Source of the DNA: Nemertoderma westbladi
Taxonomy: Eukaryota > Xenacoelomorpha > Nemertodermatida > Nemertodermatidae
Assembly (NCBI GenBank): GCA_032718475.1
Contig: JAUCBJ010002234.1
Location: forward strand, 24,321-88,320
DNA length: 64,000 nucleotides
Direction of reading: 5' to 3'
Both the position numbers and the translations under genes were made by a program. Position 1 is the stretch's first letter. Every line of letters begins with the position of its first letter. Below the pieces are notes generated by a model that saw nothing but the letters and a program-made list of their open reading frames with translations, ran no database searches and had not been told where the DNA came from. Positions 30,243 through 40,464 of the stretch are shown here, one piece after another.

Positions 30243-31013
30243 TTAGTACAAAGACTCATGATGGGAGTGGCGTGGCTTCGTGATCTTTTCGATATTCTTC
30301 GTGATCAAGTCGAAGAGAGAGGTTGAATTATTGCGAATCTCGCAAAGTGTGAGTCGAAGGTTGAGAAACTGTTTCTCGTCCAACTCACGAACTGACTGGT
30401 GGTAATCCTCCACGTAGGGATACTTAACGAGTTTGGTGATGAGTTTCGCACGAGTTATGTGATATCTCGATATTGCCTCTAGGTAGTTGGCGCTTTCGCT
30501 TTCCACAGAACGGATCTCTACCAAAGTGTCTTCTTGAATCCCGACTCCGAAATTATTCCCGTCTTCGATTCGCGGAATCAGTAAAACAATCCACATTTTA
30601 AGCACGTTCGTGTGCTCGAGCACTGTTGTGAGCAAGGGTTTTATTTCTTCCATAAGCGCGGTGAGCTTTTTGTTACAAGTGATGACGGGGTGTTTGGCGG
30701 CGGTGTCCGGGACGTGATTGGCGATGAAACCGTCCCCCGTCCCGGACAGTTTGCGTTTCTTCGACGATGGAGGGCTGACGCCATCCTCGTTTACGATGAC
30801 TTCCGGTCGGAATTTCAGACCGTCGTTAGAATTCCACGGTTCCTTAGTCAACATGTTGGTCACTTTTATTATCATGGCGGGAAGTTCTTCTTTAAGCATT
30901 TTTTCTGCTTTTTGAATAAAATCTTGTTTCGATTTTTCAATTTCTTTTTTAAATTCAGGATCCATTGTCTTCTCGATCTGTGCTAACTGTTTTAATGTTG
31001 AAGCAGCAGCCAT
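30243..31013 (-). CDS. PSME3: Proteasome activator PA28-gamma (REG-gamma)
   Basis: A complete single-exon 256-codon ORF starts with ATG at 31013. Its length matches vertebrate PSME3 (254). The conserved core is obvious: KMWIVLLIPRIEDGNNFGV contains the activation loop that opens the 20S gate, and ISRYHITRAKLITKLVKYP, VEDYHQSVRELDEKQ and NIEKITKPR follow. The insert carries a basic nuclear-localisation-like KKRKLS. PA28-gamma forms a heptamer that caps the 20S core in the nucleus and stimulates ATP- and ubiquitin-independent degradation. Vertebrate PSME3 is multi-exonic, so the intronless form here is either an intact retrocopy or lineage intron loss. No poly(A) tract or target duplication was seen, which mildly favours an ordinary gene. 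Confidence 0.93.
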   Translation of the reverse strand: MAAASTLKQLAQIEKTMDPEFKKEIEKSKQDFIQKAEKMLKEELPAMIIKVTNMLTKEPWNSNDGLKFRPEVIVNEDGVSPPSSKKRKLSGTGDGFIANHVPDTAAKHPVITCNKKLTALMEEIKPLLTTVLEHTNVLKMWIVLLIPRIEDGNNFGVGIQEDTLVEIRSVESESANYLEAISRYHITRAKLITKLVKYPYVEDYHQSVRELDEKQFLNLRLTLCEIRNNSTSLFDLITKNIEKITKPRHSHHESLY

Positions 31014-33220
31014 AATGGTGTGTTATTGGTAACAACTATGTATTACAGTATTACAGTATTACTAAATGCAGAATTAGCCTACACCAGTACGCTGTACGCC
31101 AGTACCGGTACTGCAGTACGCGCGCTGCAGTTTGCAGGTTTGGTCTTATACAGTTATACACCACTGTATCACTGTATCCTGAAAGCTGAAACTACTGTAC
31201 AAGTGCAATGTAATTGCAGTCGTAATTGCAGTGCAATGCAATATACAGTGTCTTCAGTCTGCATGCGTGCTGTGCACTTCTTACTGGTCCGCAATGCCTA
31301 ATCTCTAAAATCACATACGGAATATTCTCTATAGGAATCCATTACATACGCACGTACGCGTATGTGCATACGGATACGGCGAATGCATACGGATACGGAT
31401 ACGGCGAGAAGTTATACCCATACTGGAATAGGCAATACTGCAATAAGGTTACCGTAATTTGTTTCAACACGGACTGGGATGATGTTTTGGTTTTACTGTG
31501 CTTTTTACTCCCAGCATTTTCTATATTATGACATGTTTCTATACACTCTACAGTATATGGTTTAATGCCCTGTATTATTAGTACCAACCCTAACGCAAAC
31601 ACCTTTTGTTTTTATTACTTTTAGTTATACAGTATAAACTTACTGTACCACCGCCGTGGCAGCGCTGTGGTGACTTGTTTTCAAGCGCTTACAGCTAAAA
31701 GATTGAAAGTAAAAATAATAATTCTGACTCACCCTGGAAGGAAGGATGGATGTGTATGGTTATCTCTCGGTGGGATAAATATTTCTCCATTTGACGCAAC
31801 ACCGCCGCGGCCGCTATGAGGGAGGTGAATACCGCGGCCGCTCCTAAAGCCGCAGGCCATCGCTAACTATATAGGTTAACTTGGGATTCTGGGGGACTTT
31901 TCGATGAAGGAACTGACCAAATTTTTTTATTTTCTCACCAGGGGAGCGGCTCGGAATTCTAAGATATTAGCAACTCATTATTAAATCTAACCCTTCGACG
32001 GACACGGCGGACAAAAAACCGTCATTTTTTCGACAATTTTAAAATTTTTTTGAAAGGCGCTCTACAGTGGCTCGAAAAAACCCTAGGTTATTGCTTAGCC
32101 GACGCCGGGATACGATAGAAGGGATTAATTAGTGAATTCGTTTTTTTTTTCAAAAAAGATTACCACGCCTTTTTTCCGAAAATGTCCATCAAAGTTGAAA
32201 AAACGGACAAAATGACTTTGCGGGATCCGCTATAACTCGGCTAATATTAATCGTACGGGGACGAAAGTAACGCGGTTGGAAAGGGGAAGAGTGGTACTAC
32301 CTTCGTATCGAATGGGGGTAAGATATTTATTAAAATTTCGGGTGGAAAAAGGGGCTGTAAATTTGTACGTTTTTGTCCGTCTTTTTTGGAAAACTTATTT
32401 CCGAAATGTTTAATTCGACAACGCGGGTAGGAATCCACTAATTCTTTTATGAAACTCGTAGAAGACCATTGGGGCTACGTTCCTATCGAATGGGGGTACA
32501 AAAAATATGTCGGCAATAGGGGCCAAAAAGGGCCAGAATTTGTAAAGTAGTTTTTATCGAATAATTTTTTATTTTTAACTTTAGTTGGTTAAGGTACATT
32601 CTATACAGTCAATATCCATACAGGGAATTCAAATATGCTATCGGTTTTGCTCCAAGGATGATATTAAAAAAATGAGGGCCAAAATTATAATTTCGCGCTT
32701 CAAACTTGCTTCGCGGGAAATCGTTTAGCTCGAAAACTACTTAACTTACGGGAGATTTGTTTACACAGACTTATAGTGCGTTAAATTATCTATCTAACAG
32801 CGTTAATCACAGCGCCGGAGGTATTATAAAACTGGAGCGGCAGGCGATCGTGTGAAATATAATATTTATAAAAAGGGACGAAAATTTTTTTTTTTAACAA
32901 ATCGCTATTCCATTATAATTTAGCGTATTGCGCCAAAGTACCTGTAAAAAGTATCAAATTAACTCCGCTATCTTTTATCTTAACATATATAATTAAAATT
33001 ACGAATTTTAAGGGTCGAAAAATATCGCGTTATTTTGGCCCTTTTTTTAAATTTTTTTGGGGCCAAAAATAACCCCTTCTCAAAAGATTAAGAAAAAAAT
33101 TACGGCAAAGAATATACTGTACCAATTTTATTGAATTTGGACCACCAGAACCGAAGTTAGAGCGATTTTAGTGAAAAAATAAAAATAATTTTTTTTGCAA
33201 AAAAATTAAGAATGATCAGG
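31014..33220. other. Non-coding; promoter region of PSME3 and unidentified degenerate repeat
   Basis: 31014-31700 holds short CAGTACTG/GTACTGCAG-rich sequence and a TACGGATACGG microsatellite (31340-31410). Two NotI-type GCGGCCGC sites lie at about 31807 and 31837. From 31980 to 33100 the sequence is a long A/T- and G-run-rich stretch with weakly repeated phrases (TATCGAATGGGGGTA at about 32307 and 32488; GGGGCCAAAAA-type runs). It resembles a decayed non-autonomous element but has no ORF or ends I could define. Confidence 0.4.
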
Positions 33221-33294
33221 TCAATATTGGATTTCGAACCCGCGAACTTAGGTTTCATTAACGTGATTGATAACCACTAGACTATGTGACCAAG
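33221..33294 (-). repeat. tRNA-like sequence (SINE head or tRNA pseudogene)
   Basis: On the minus strand, CATAGTCTAGTGGTTATCAA (A box) and GCGGGTTCGAAATCC (B box) have tRNA spacing, and the outer bases GGTCA/TGACC pair. The anticodon arm is poor, so it is unlikely to be a functional tRNA. Confidence 0.55.
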
Positions 33295-35266
33295 AGAATT
33301 TGAAATTTTCGAGTGACTATTTTTAAACATAAATAACTTCGGTTCTACAGGGCCGTTTAATCTGAAACTTTTTTCATTGGATAGAGGATAGATGGTAGTG
33401 TGTGAAATACGATAAAACTTGGGAAAAGACTTTGTGCACTTAGTGCAAAATGCACTTAAATAGTGAACATTTTTTCGATATTTCAAACACTATTATTTCC
33501 AGTTCTATTCATCGTAGAATGTTATTTTTTGGATTAAAATGTAGTTTGGAATGATTTCTAACTATAATCGTAACATTTGTTTAACTTTTTATGTCTATAA
33601 AGTGACTTAAAATGTCCATGAATATGGTCCAAAATCGCAAATCCAGATTTATTAAATTGGACTTTTGACACTTTTAGCGACTGACACTTGATCATACACC
33701 ATCGTAGATCGGTAGAGGATAAACATAAGTTTGTTAAATAAGATCCACCATTACGATCTGCTAAAGTGCATTTGTACAAATAAGTGTGCAAAAGTGCAAA
33801 TTTTTTAATAAGGTCAAATTATATAGTATTGGGTTATTTTCTTTGCAGATACTTTATTTTCATATTAATATGTTGTTTGAACCTTACTGAGCGCATTAGG
33901 GGATATGCGTACAAATAACCGGCCCTTATGAGGCTTCGATTGGGTAAATTAATAAAACATAAGGTTGTATAGTATAATATTCTAAAAACCAGTGTGATAT
34001 TAAATGCACTTTAATTAATAAATAGAAATCAAATAACAATTGGACCACACAATTAAAAACTCGCACAATTTTGTACTTATTATATCGCTTCAAATTAATT
34101 CAACAGTGGATATTTGGGGGAAGGGGGAAGTTACAGTGTGCATTCGGGGGAAGTTTGGTGAACTGCATTTATGCAGTGAATCCAAACTTCCCCCTTTGAT
34201 ATATCATATACTTAAGACATGCTAGGGTGACGGGGAAATATTTGTTACTGTCACACTTTGCTTCCATTTATCCTATCCTTTATTATTACCCCAGTCAGAT
34301 AAGAGATAATAAATCAGTAAAAACTAAACTAAACTGTCTTTCATGCAAACAAATTTCTAACTAAAGACGGGTGAATGACCATGACCATGGAAATAATTTT
34401 AAATATAATTGTATATCAACTATTTGGGGAGGCTTCCAAGTTAAACCCGAAAACAATTATTTTGTTACATACAGTAGTAAATAACGTTGTATGTTCTTCT
34501 TCCTCTCATAATAAAATATAAATGAAATATCTCAGATCGCTATGCCCTGTAACATTTCACAACCAAAATATTTAAGTGTGAAAAGTGTAGGCCTACCACA
34601 CCCCGCCCAAACAACCGCAAACGCATAGCCAACAAATTTAACAAAAGGTTACATACATGTTGGGTTCATGACGAGATGAGTGAAAATTGATCGCGTAATA
34701 TAAAGTAAAAAATTAAGAGACGGGCTGGCTCTCCTCCACTTTCTTACCCAATGGATATGTTGTTGTAATAATCTAATATTGGGGCGGCTTTCTCTCGTTA
34801 AAACTTCATGCAATCTCATTAATTTTGTAGAATTTATTATTTTTTTCGTCATTTCTCGTGGGCCTTGCAGCGCAGGTCGGGGACAGATTGATATAATATA
34901 CAGTAATGCAATATACACTACACAATATGTCTCTGTCATATATTTTCCTCGAAGCTATTACTACATGAAGTAGCTAATGGACTGTGCAGTTGTAAATCAA
35001 ATAATTAACTACTGTACTGTATTATTATTAAAACGTTGATCTAGGCCCTACTTTACTGAAACTTAATCTAAAATTTTATAAATATAATAGGTACATTAAA
35101 TATGCCGGGTTTGGGGTGCTACACAATACAGTATGTAATGCCATAGGACAGTCACAGTAGGCTAGGCCTAGGTCTATGTATTGTTCTATATCACTCCATT
35201 ACTACTGTATATCTCAGAAATTACGCTAATTGTTTCTTCAAGTACAGTACATTGTACACATATGGT
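33295..35266. other. Non-coding, no gene recognised
   Basis: Open frames are at most 96 codons with no domain. An inverted pair (GGGGGAAGTTTGG near 34146, CCAAACTTCCCCC near 34182) flanks GTGAACTGCATTTATGCAGTG and can form a short hairpin. Otherwise it is AT-rich. Confidence 0.4.
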
Positions 35267-35430
35267 GGCCTAACGTTGTCACTACGATTTATACACTCTA
35301 AAGTGTAAAATATATTGACTATTTTTATATAGGGTCAATGTTCATGGCCGAACGTTGTCACTACAATTTAATTCGTAGTACCAACGTTCCACGTGGCCGA
35401 ACGTTGTCACAACGAATTAAATCGTAGTTT
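35267..35430. repeat. Three copies of a ~25-bp motif, the last two arranged with inverted arms
   Basis: GGCC(T/G)AACGTTGTCACTACGATT occurs at about 35267, 35346 and 35394. Copies two and three are joined by ATTTAATTCGTAG and its near-inverse AATTAAATCGTAG. No coding content. Confidence 0.7.
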
Positions 35431-35630
35431 TTATCGCTTTAACTTTTACAGAGTCACAGAGTAGTCTGAAGTTTCCCTGCTTCCTTTACTGCTTTCCCAT
35501 TCATTGTCTATTTTTATTTTTAAAAGTTTTATTTATTTAAAATCATTTTACTCATTAAAATTATAATTTGTAAAATAATTTAGCGAAAATTCAATACTAT
35601 CAATTAGACAATAGAAAATAAATTAAAGTT

Positions 35631-35890
35631 ATGAATATTTTGAAAGGGATACAAAAACAGTTACCTTTAGAAAATGAAGAAAATTTGAGTGAGAAAGATG
35701 AAGAAGAAGAGGGTGACGAGATGGCGAATAAAATAGTGAGGACCAGGATGAAGTTGAAGAGAGTGAGGTTGAGAATGAAGGTCAGGAAGAAGACGAAGAA
35801 AGTGAAGGTCAGGAAGAGGGTAGAGAAAGTGAAGGACAGGAAGAGGATGAAGAAAGTGAAGGTCAGGAAGAGGGTGAAGAAAGTGAATGA
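35631..35890 (+). pseudogene. Acidic Glu-rich ORF with a probable one-base frameshift; otherwise unknown
   Basis: An ATG ORF starts MNILKGIQKQLPLENEENLS and continues acidic (EKDEEEEGDE) to about 35727. In that frame it then becomes Lys/Arg-rich, while a second frame opening at 35732 continues acidic (repeats of ESEGQEE) to TGA at 35888-35890. A single-base change in the AAAA run at 35729-35732 would unite the acidic halves. It may be a pseudogene, a sequencing error or chance in a GAAGAA-rich repeat. I recognise no family. Confidence 0.3.
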
Positions 35891-36597
35891 AATAATCTTC
35901 GCTTCGCAATGCATATTTAGACACTGACGTGCTGCGCACAGGCTGCAGTCAATATAACTTGTATAATTTCTCAAAAAGGCCTTAAAGTAAATTGTAACCT
36001 CTCGCAATCGAGAATCTGCCCCATAGATTGTTCATTCATGTGTGACCTGGATTGAGAGCCTGCTGCTTTGGGGTATAATAGAAGTAACTCCTATACAACG
36101 AAGAGACCCTAATTAATATTGTAGCACGGCCTACAACCTTCAGGAACTCGTGCCTTGGCAGGCGTCAAGGTGAGTCATTGTGGACGCCGCTCGGGTATAA
36201 CCTAAGGGGCCTAAAAGCAGGTTGCGTGTGTTAGAGTTACTAATGGTTTCAAAACTAAACCTGCTGCTTGGTTAAAGCTGCTTGGGGTCAAAGGTCAAAG
36301 TTAAAGCTGCCTGGAAACAGCTAAAATTAGTTAGGAAAGATCAGGGGTGTCACTTATGACACCCGTTTGGGACTCTTTGTGACAGTTTGACATCGCACTC
36401 ATGACCCATTGGGTGTTAAGGCGCTAATTGGTCTGATTAATTAGGATCATCAATTAAACCCCAATTAGGAGTCGTAAGACACCTATTAGGGATTAAATAA
36501 ATAAATTAATTGATGACACCCGTCAATTAGGGTCTAATTAGCCTAATTGGGATGTGTCACCCAGACAGCCTGGCGCCAATGACACCCTATGGATGCT
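35891..36597. other. Non-coding, with an AATTAGG/TAATTGG-rich stretch
   Basis: 36350-36660 contains TTTGTGACAGTTTGACA near 36378 and an approximate reverse complement (CAACTGTCACAAAG) near 36630, suggesting an inverted-repeat element of about 270 bp. No transposase and no clear target duplication. Confidence 0.35.
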
Positions 36598-36617
36598 ATG
36601 ACTCATCGATGAGTCAT
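36598..36617. repeat. 20-bp perfect palindrome with two AP-1-type sites
   Basis: ATGACTCATCGATGAGTCAT is self-complementary and contains TGACTCA and TGAGTCA. Both match the bZIP AP-1 consensus. Regulatory function is speculative. Confidence 0.4.
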
Positions 36618-37212
36618 GAGTTAGGTCCAACTGTCACAAAGCCGCCCAAGACCCTACTAATCTAGACTTTAATATATATTACTGTAATATCTTCTTTCTA
36701 ATATATAAATCTGCTGAGTTTGTATGTATGTATGTATGTCCATCGATACAAGTCATCAGATTTCGCTCTCATTACATTCTTTTTGGCTCATTTGATGCGT
36801 ATTAACACGATGCATACAGCTGTCACTGTCTCCGGGTTTTCTTTTACACGTTTATTGTTTGCGTGAGGTCGAGGTAGGCCTAGCAGTTCAGTCCTGTAGT
36901 CTCTCACTCTACCTCTATTTGACACTATCTTGCACGTCTACGTGATGCATATCGTCATAAGCACGTGAACGTGAACCGTCATTGCTGAATCTCGAAGCTA
37001 ATTTTACGCATATGCCCAGCCCAGATGCCTGTATGCCCCTTGGCGAATGCGTATTTGTGGTCAAATTGGGCTATTCTGTAGTCGTTTTCGGCCAAATTGC
37101 TGGTCAACTGACAGGAAACTGTATTACATCAGTTGCACCATCAGACTCAATCTGTTGTAACGGACACTTTGCAGATATATACCTGACCATAGGTTTGGAA
37201 GGACTCTGACCA
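36618..37212. other. Non-coding with a TGTATGTATG microsatellite
   Basis: A short TGTA repeat lies at 36721-36739. A 75-codon ORF near 36982-37209 has no recognisable feature. Confidence 0.35.
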
Positions 37213-37660
37213 GTCTGCGTTTCTCCAGTCTACCGCTAGATGGCGAAATATCTGAAAGTGATCATCTTCTCCACTTTGTTATTTACAATCCCTTTAGACT
37301 GATACTTTGTAGTTATCTACTACAGCATAGTTTAATTGTATCTGTACGGAGTCGCAGTGTCGTCTGCAGTTCCCCAGTCTACTGCTAGATGGCGAAATGT
37401 CTGCAAGTGAACATCTTCTCCAACTTTGATATTTACAATCCATTTAGACTGAAACTTGCTAGCATCTACTACAGCATATATACGTTGTATCTTTACAGAA
37501 ATGCAGCGACGTCTGCATTATAGCAGTCTGCTGGTAGAGTGTGAAATTTCTGAAAGTTAACATTTTCTCGAACTATTATTATTTACTGTTAAGATGTTAT
37601 TGCTGTTAAGCTGAAACTTAACAGTTACTGTATCTCCTACGTGGGTGGGGTTTTATTTCA
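37213..37660. repeat. ~150-bp tandem repeat, three diverged copies, with CTAGATGGCG motifs
   Basis: CAGTCTACCGCTAGATGGCG (37228), CAGTCTACTGCTAGATGGCG (37376) and CAGTCTGCTGGTAGAG (37525) begin successive copies. Each is followed by TCTTCTCCA-type, TTTACAATCC-type and CTACTACAGCATA-type segments. The third copy is the most diverged. Confidence 0.8.
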
Positions 37661-39892
37661 TGATGGTATGAATCTGTTCCATATGCAGTTCTCCAATCTG
37701 CCATATATATCTCAACATATTCACGATCATCTGTACATGGACTAGAAAGCTTCTAGTTTATAGTACACTCTGTACAGTATATGTAGATGTTGTAGGAAAT
37801 CCATTATATCCCTCCACCATTAACTTTATTTTTGTTTATCTAAAACATTAATAGGCCTACAGTATGCGATATTTAGGAAGGAAAGAGTGCTGATAATACT
37901 GATAATAGTCTAATAGTTGAGACAGATAAACATGTTTGTGGGGCCTTCGCGCAGCACGATGCTCAGTTACGAGATACAGAGTAATATTGAGCGATTCTAC
38001 TGTATCACAAACTCGGTATCTAAGAAATTTAACCAAACACCAGTAAATCAAAGAGTGGGGAATAAATATACAAACAGCACAAATTTCTAAAAAATATAAT
38101 TAAAGATCGCATATTATTTAATTTACTTAACCAACAAAGAAATCAATAAACTCATGTTATTGGTAACATGTTAAACTCATAAAGTAATATATTAAATATT
38201 TTAGGCGTGGAGGCGACCCAATTTGTAAGAAATATTAAAACTTACCTTAAGCCGATAGTATTGATACTGAGATATTAATTTATCACGTCAACACCTCAAC
38301 GAAATTATTTAGCTAATTATTAAGAAGAATCATGATTAAGTACTCGGCCAATCATTTTGTAAGCACAATACACAATAACCAAGCTGGCTTATTATTCTGG
38401 CTCATTATAGTGTTTCCTTTGAGCATGCTTGCTATTGCAAGCATGCCAACGAAGGAGGGAGCTATTATAGCTGGAGACGGGGCATTTTAATAAGTTAATT
38501 ACGTTTAGATAAATTAAAAACACATTTCTTAAAGCAAATCTCTTGAACTAATTAAAAACTATAATGGAATGGGGTTATATACAGTTGTATAATTTTTAAG
38601 TATAATTATTTAAATATTACACAAGAAAATAATTAATATCCTTTAAGAGGCAAGATGAAAATGCTGTTTTTACCCTGATTAACTAATTAACTGCTATTAT
38701 CTTAGCTTCTCGAAGGCCACACGAGAAAATTCAACTTGGAAAATTTATAAACTTTTGCCAAACAACATGTGTACCAAGTTTGGATAGATTTCATTAAGAT
38801 TTGGTTGAGTTATTAACGTTTAAAATTGAACACAACAGAACAACAGACACACCGATTGAGTTAGTGGTACCTAAGCCACTTGGTAGCTAAGCTCGCTTAC
38901 TTTCGTGGCTCGCCCCCCTCTTCGTTCACTACTTACTCGCTAAATAAATCACAGTTGAGCTAAGTGGCAATGGGTCTTTGGGCCACTTGACTAATATGAG
39001 GACCCATTACTTTCAAGGTCCAAAACTATAATAATAAACAAAAATACAATGTTTTACAAATGATACCCGTTTGCCAATGTTTTCCTATATATTTTTATTT
39101 TTTATTTTTATTTTATTTTTATATCGGGATTCGCCCTCGGGTTGTTTCCTGCCCGCGGGTTAAATAACCGGGAAAATAACTCAATAATAGGGTAATAAAT
39201 ATAGTTATAGTTACAGTATTAAAAAATATTCAAAATCATTCAGTTACAGTCCAGTTACAACTGCAAACTATAATTTGATTGGCCAAAGGGCTACAGTCAC
39301 TCTTTGATTGGCTCTGCATGCGAACCAAACTTGCCAAATGATTTCTAAAGACATTATTGGTGAAAATCTGCATTGTGATTTGGACTATATATCACCTCCA
39401 AACCCAACCAGAAAACATGACTAAAATAATTCCCATTTATTCATAAAAACAAACAATAGAGATGGTGAAGCTAAAATAAAAACATGATACTAATAATTAA
39501 AAATTCTCTAGACACAGACCTGAGGTTGAACTCTGAAATAGAGATTGAGGGGGAACTGAACGCAAATCCCATCTCGGCGTATTAATATCTCGTCTCAATG
39601 TTAAATTTATCAAATAAGGAAAATGAGCAGTTTAAATTGGCACGTTTTCCAACCAAAACAATAAACTAAAGTAAAGGAAAAAAAATAACAATTTTATTTA
39701 TGAGAGAAATCAGCTGTTATTTGCGTAAGCCACACCCCCCCTCCTTTTCTGCTAAAATTACAGCTAAATTTCTTAAAATATTCAACATGAGTATTGATTG
39801 GTTATTGGTAATGGTAAGGTCGACAAAGCTTACTTTAACCACGAGTCTTACCAACTCGTTTCAATAAGTCATTAAACACTTCAAGAAACAAC
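37661..39892. other. Non-coding; one short hairpin, otherwise AT-rich
   Basis: GCATGCTTGC-TATT-GCAAGCATGC at 38423-38446 is a perfect 10-bp stem. 38700-38960 looks like a decayed repeat (GTACCAAGTTTGGATAGATT, then a GC-richer tail). No ORF with a domain was found. Confidence 0.4.
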
Positions 39893-40165
39893 CTTATAAT
39901 ATAATAATATTGGTTATTCATATAGCGCTTTTCTACGCACAGCATACTCAAAGCGCTTTTATTATCATTACCCCAGCAAAGCCGGGTTCCCATTATACCG
40001 CTGGGTGACGTAGGCACTAATGTCTAAAGTAAGGAACACTAGGGACACAACAGTGCGAAATTTCTACAGCCTTTAGTCGGATTCGAACCTGCGCCACCAA
40101 ACACTATTGTGTAAGCAGTTCAGGCGCCGTATCCACTCGGACACTGCGACATCAGTGTCCGAGAC
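39893..40165 (-). mobile_element. SINE with a class-II (Leu/Ser-like) tRNA head
   Basis: On the minus strand the head reads GTGTCCGAGTGGATACGGCG, then after a long variable-arm spacing GGTTCGAATCCGAC: A and B boxes of a tRNA-Leu/Ser-type gene. The body continues to about 39893 and includes AAAAGCGCTTTGAGTATGCT and TAGCGCTTTT-like sequence seen in other marine-invertebrate repeats. The target duplication is not defined. Confidence 0.6.
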
Positions 40166-40432
40166 CTTCAATGGTCTCTGTCAATATAATTTAGTGGCTT
40201 AGTTTAAATTATATTCTATAATAATTATTATATTTAATTATTTATTACTAATTATTACTTAATAAATTTTTATTTGTTGATTAATTAATTGTTAATAATA
40301 ATTATTTTATTAATTTTTAATTCATTTATTATTAGTAAATTAATTAATGTTATGGGGAATATTCTACCCATAGACGCAAGGATGGTGTGATATGGAGCTC
40401 GATATAAATAAACAATTAATAATCTAAATTAC
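40166..40432. other. A/T-rich flank downstream of GULO
   Basis: Dominated by TAATTATT/TTAATTAA runs. No gene seen. Confidence 0.4.
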
Positions 40433-40438
40433 TTTATT
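40433..40438 (-). terminator. Poly(A) signal of GULO
   Basis: TTTATT reads AATAAA on the minus strand, 27 bp after the GULO stop codon. Confidence 0.6.
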
Positions 40439-40464
40439 AACTTCTCGGACTTTCTTATTGCACA

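Noticed and set aside
31740-33200. rRNA or structured ncRNA suggested by GC-rich blocks and G-runs
   Set aside because: No rRNA-like conserved segments or consistent stems were recognised. It looks like a decayed repeat.
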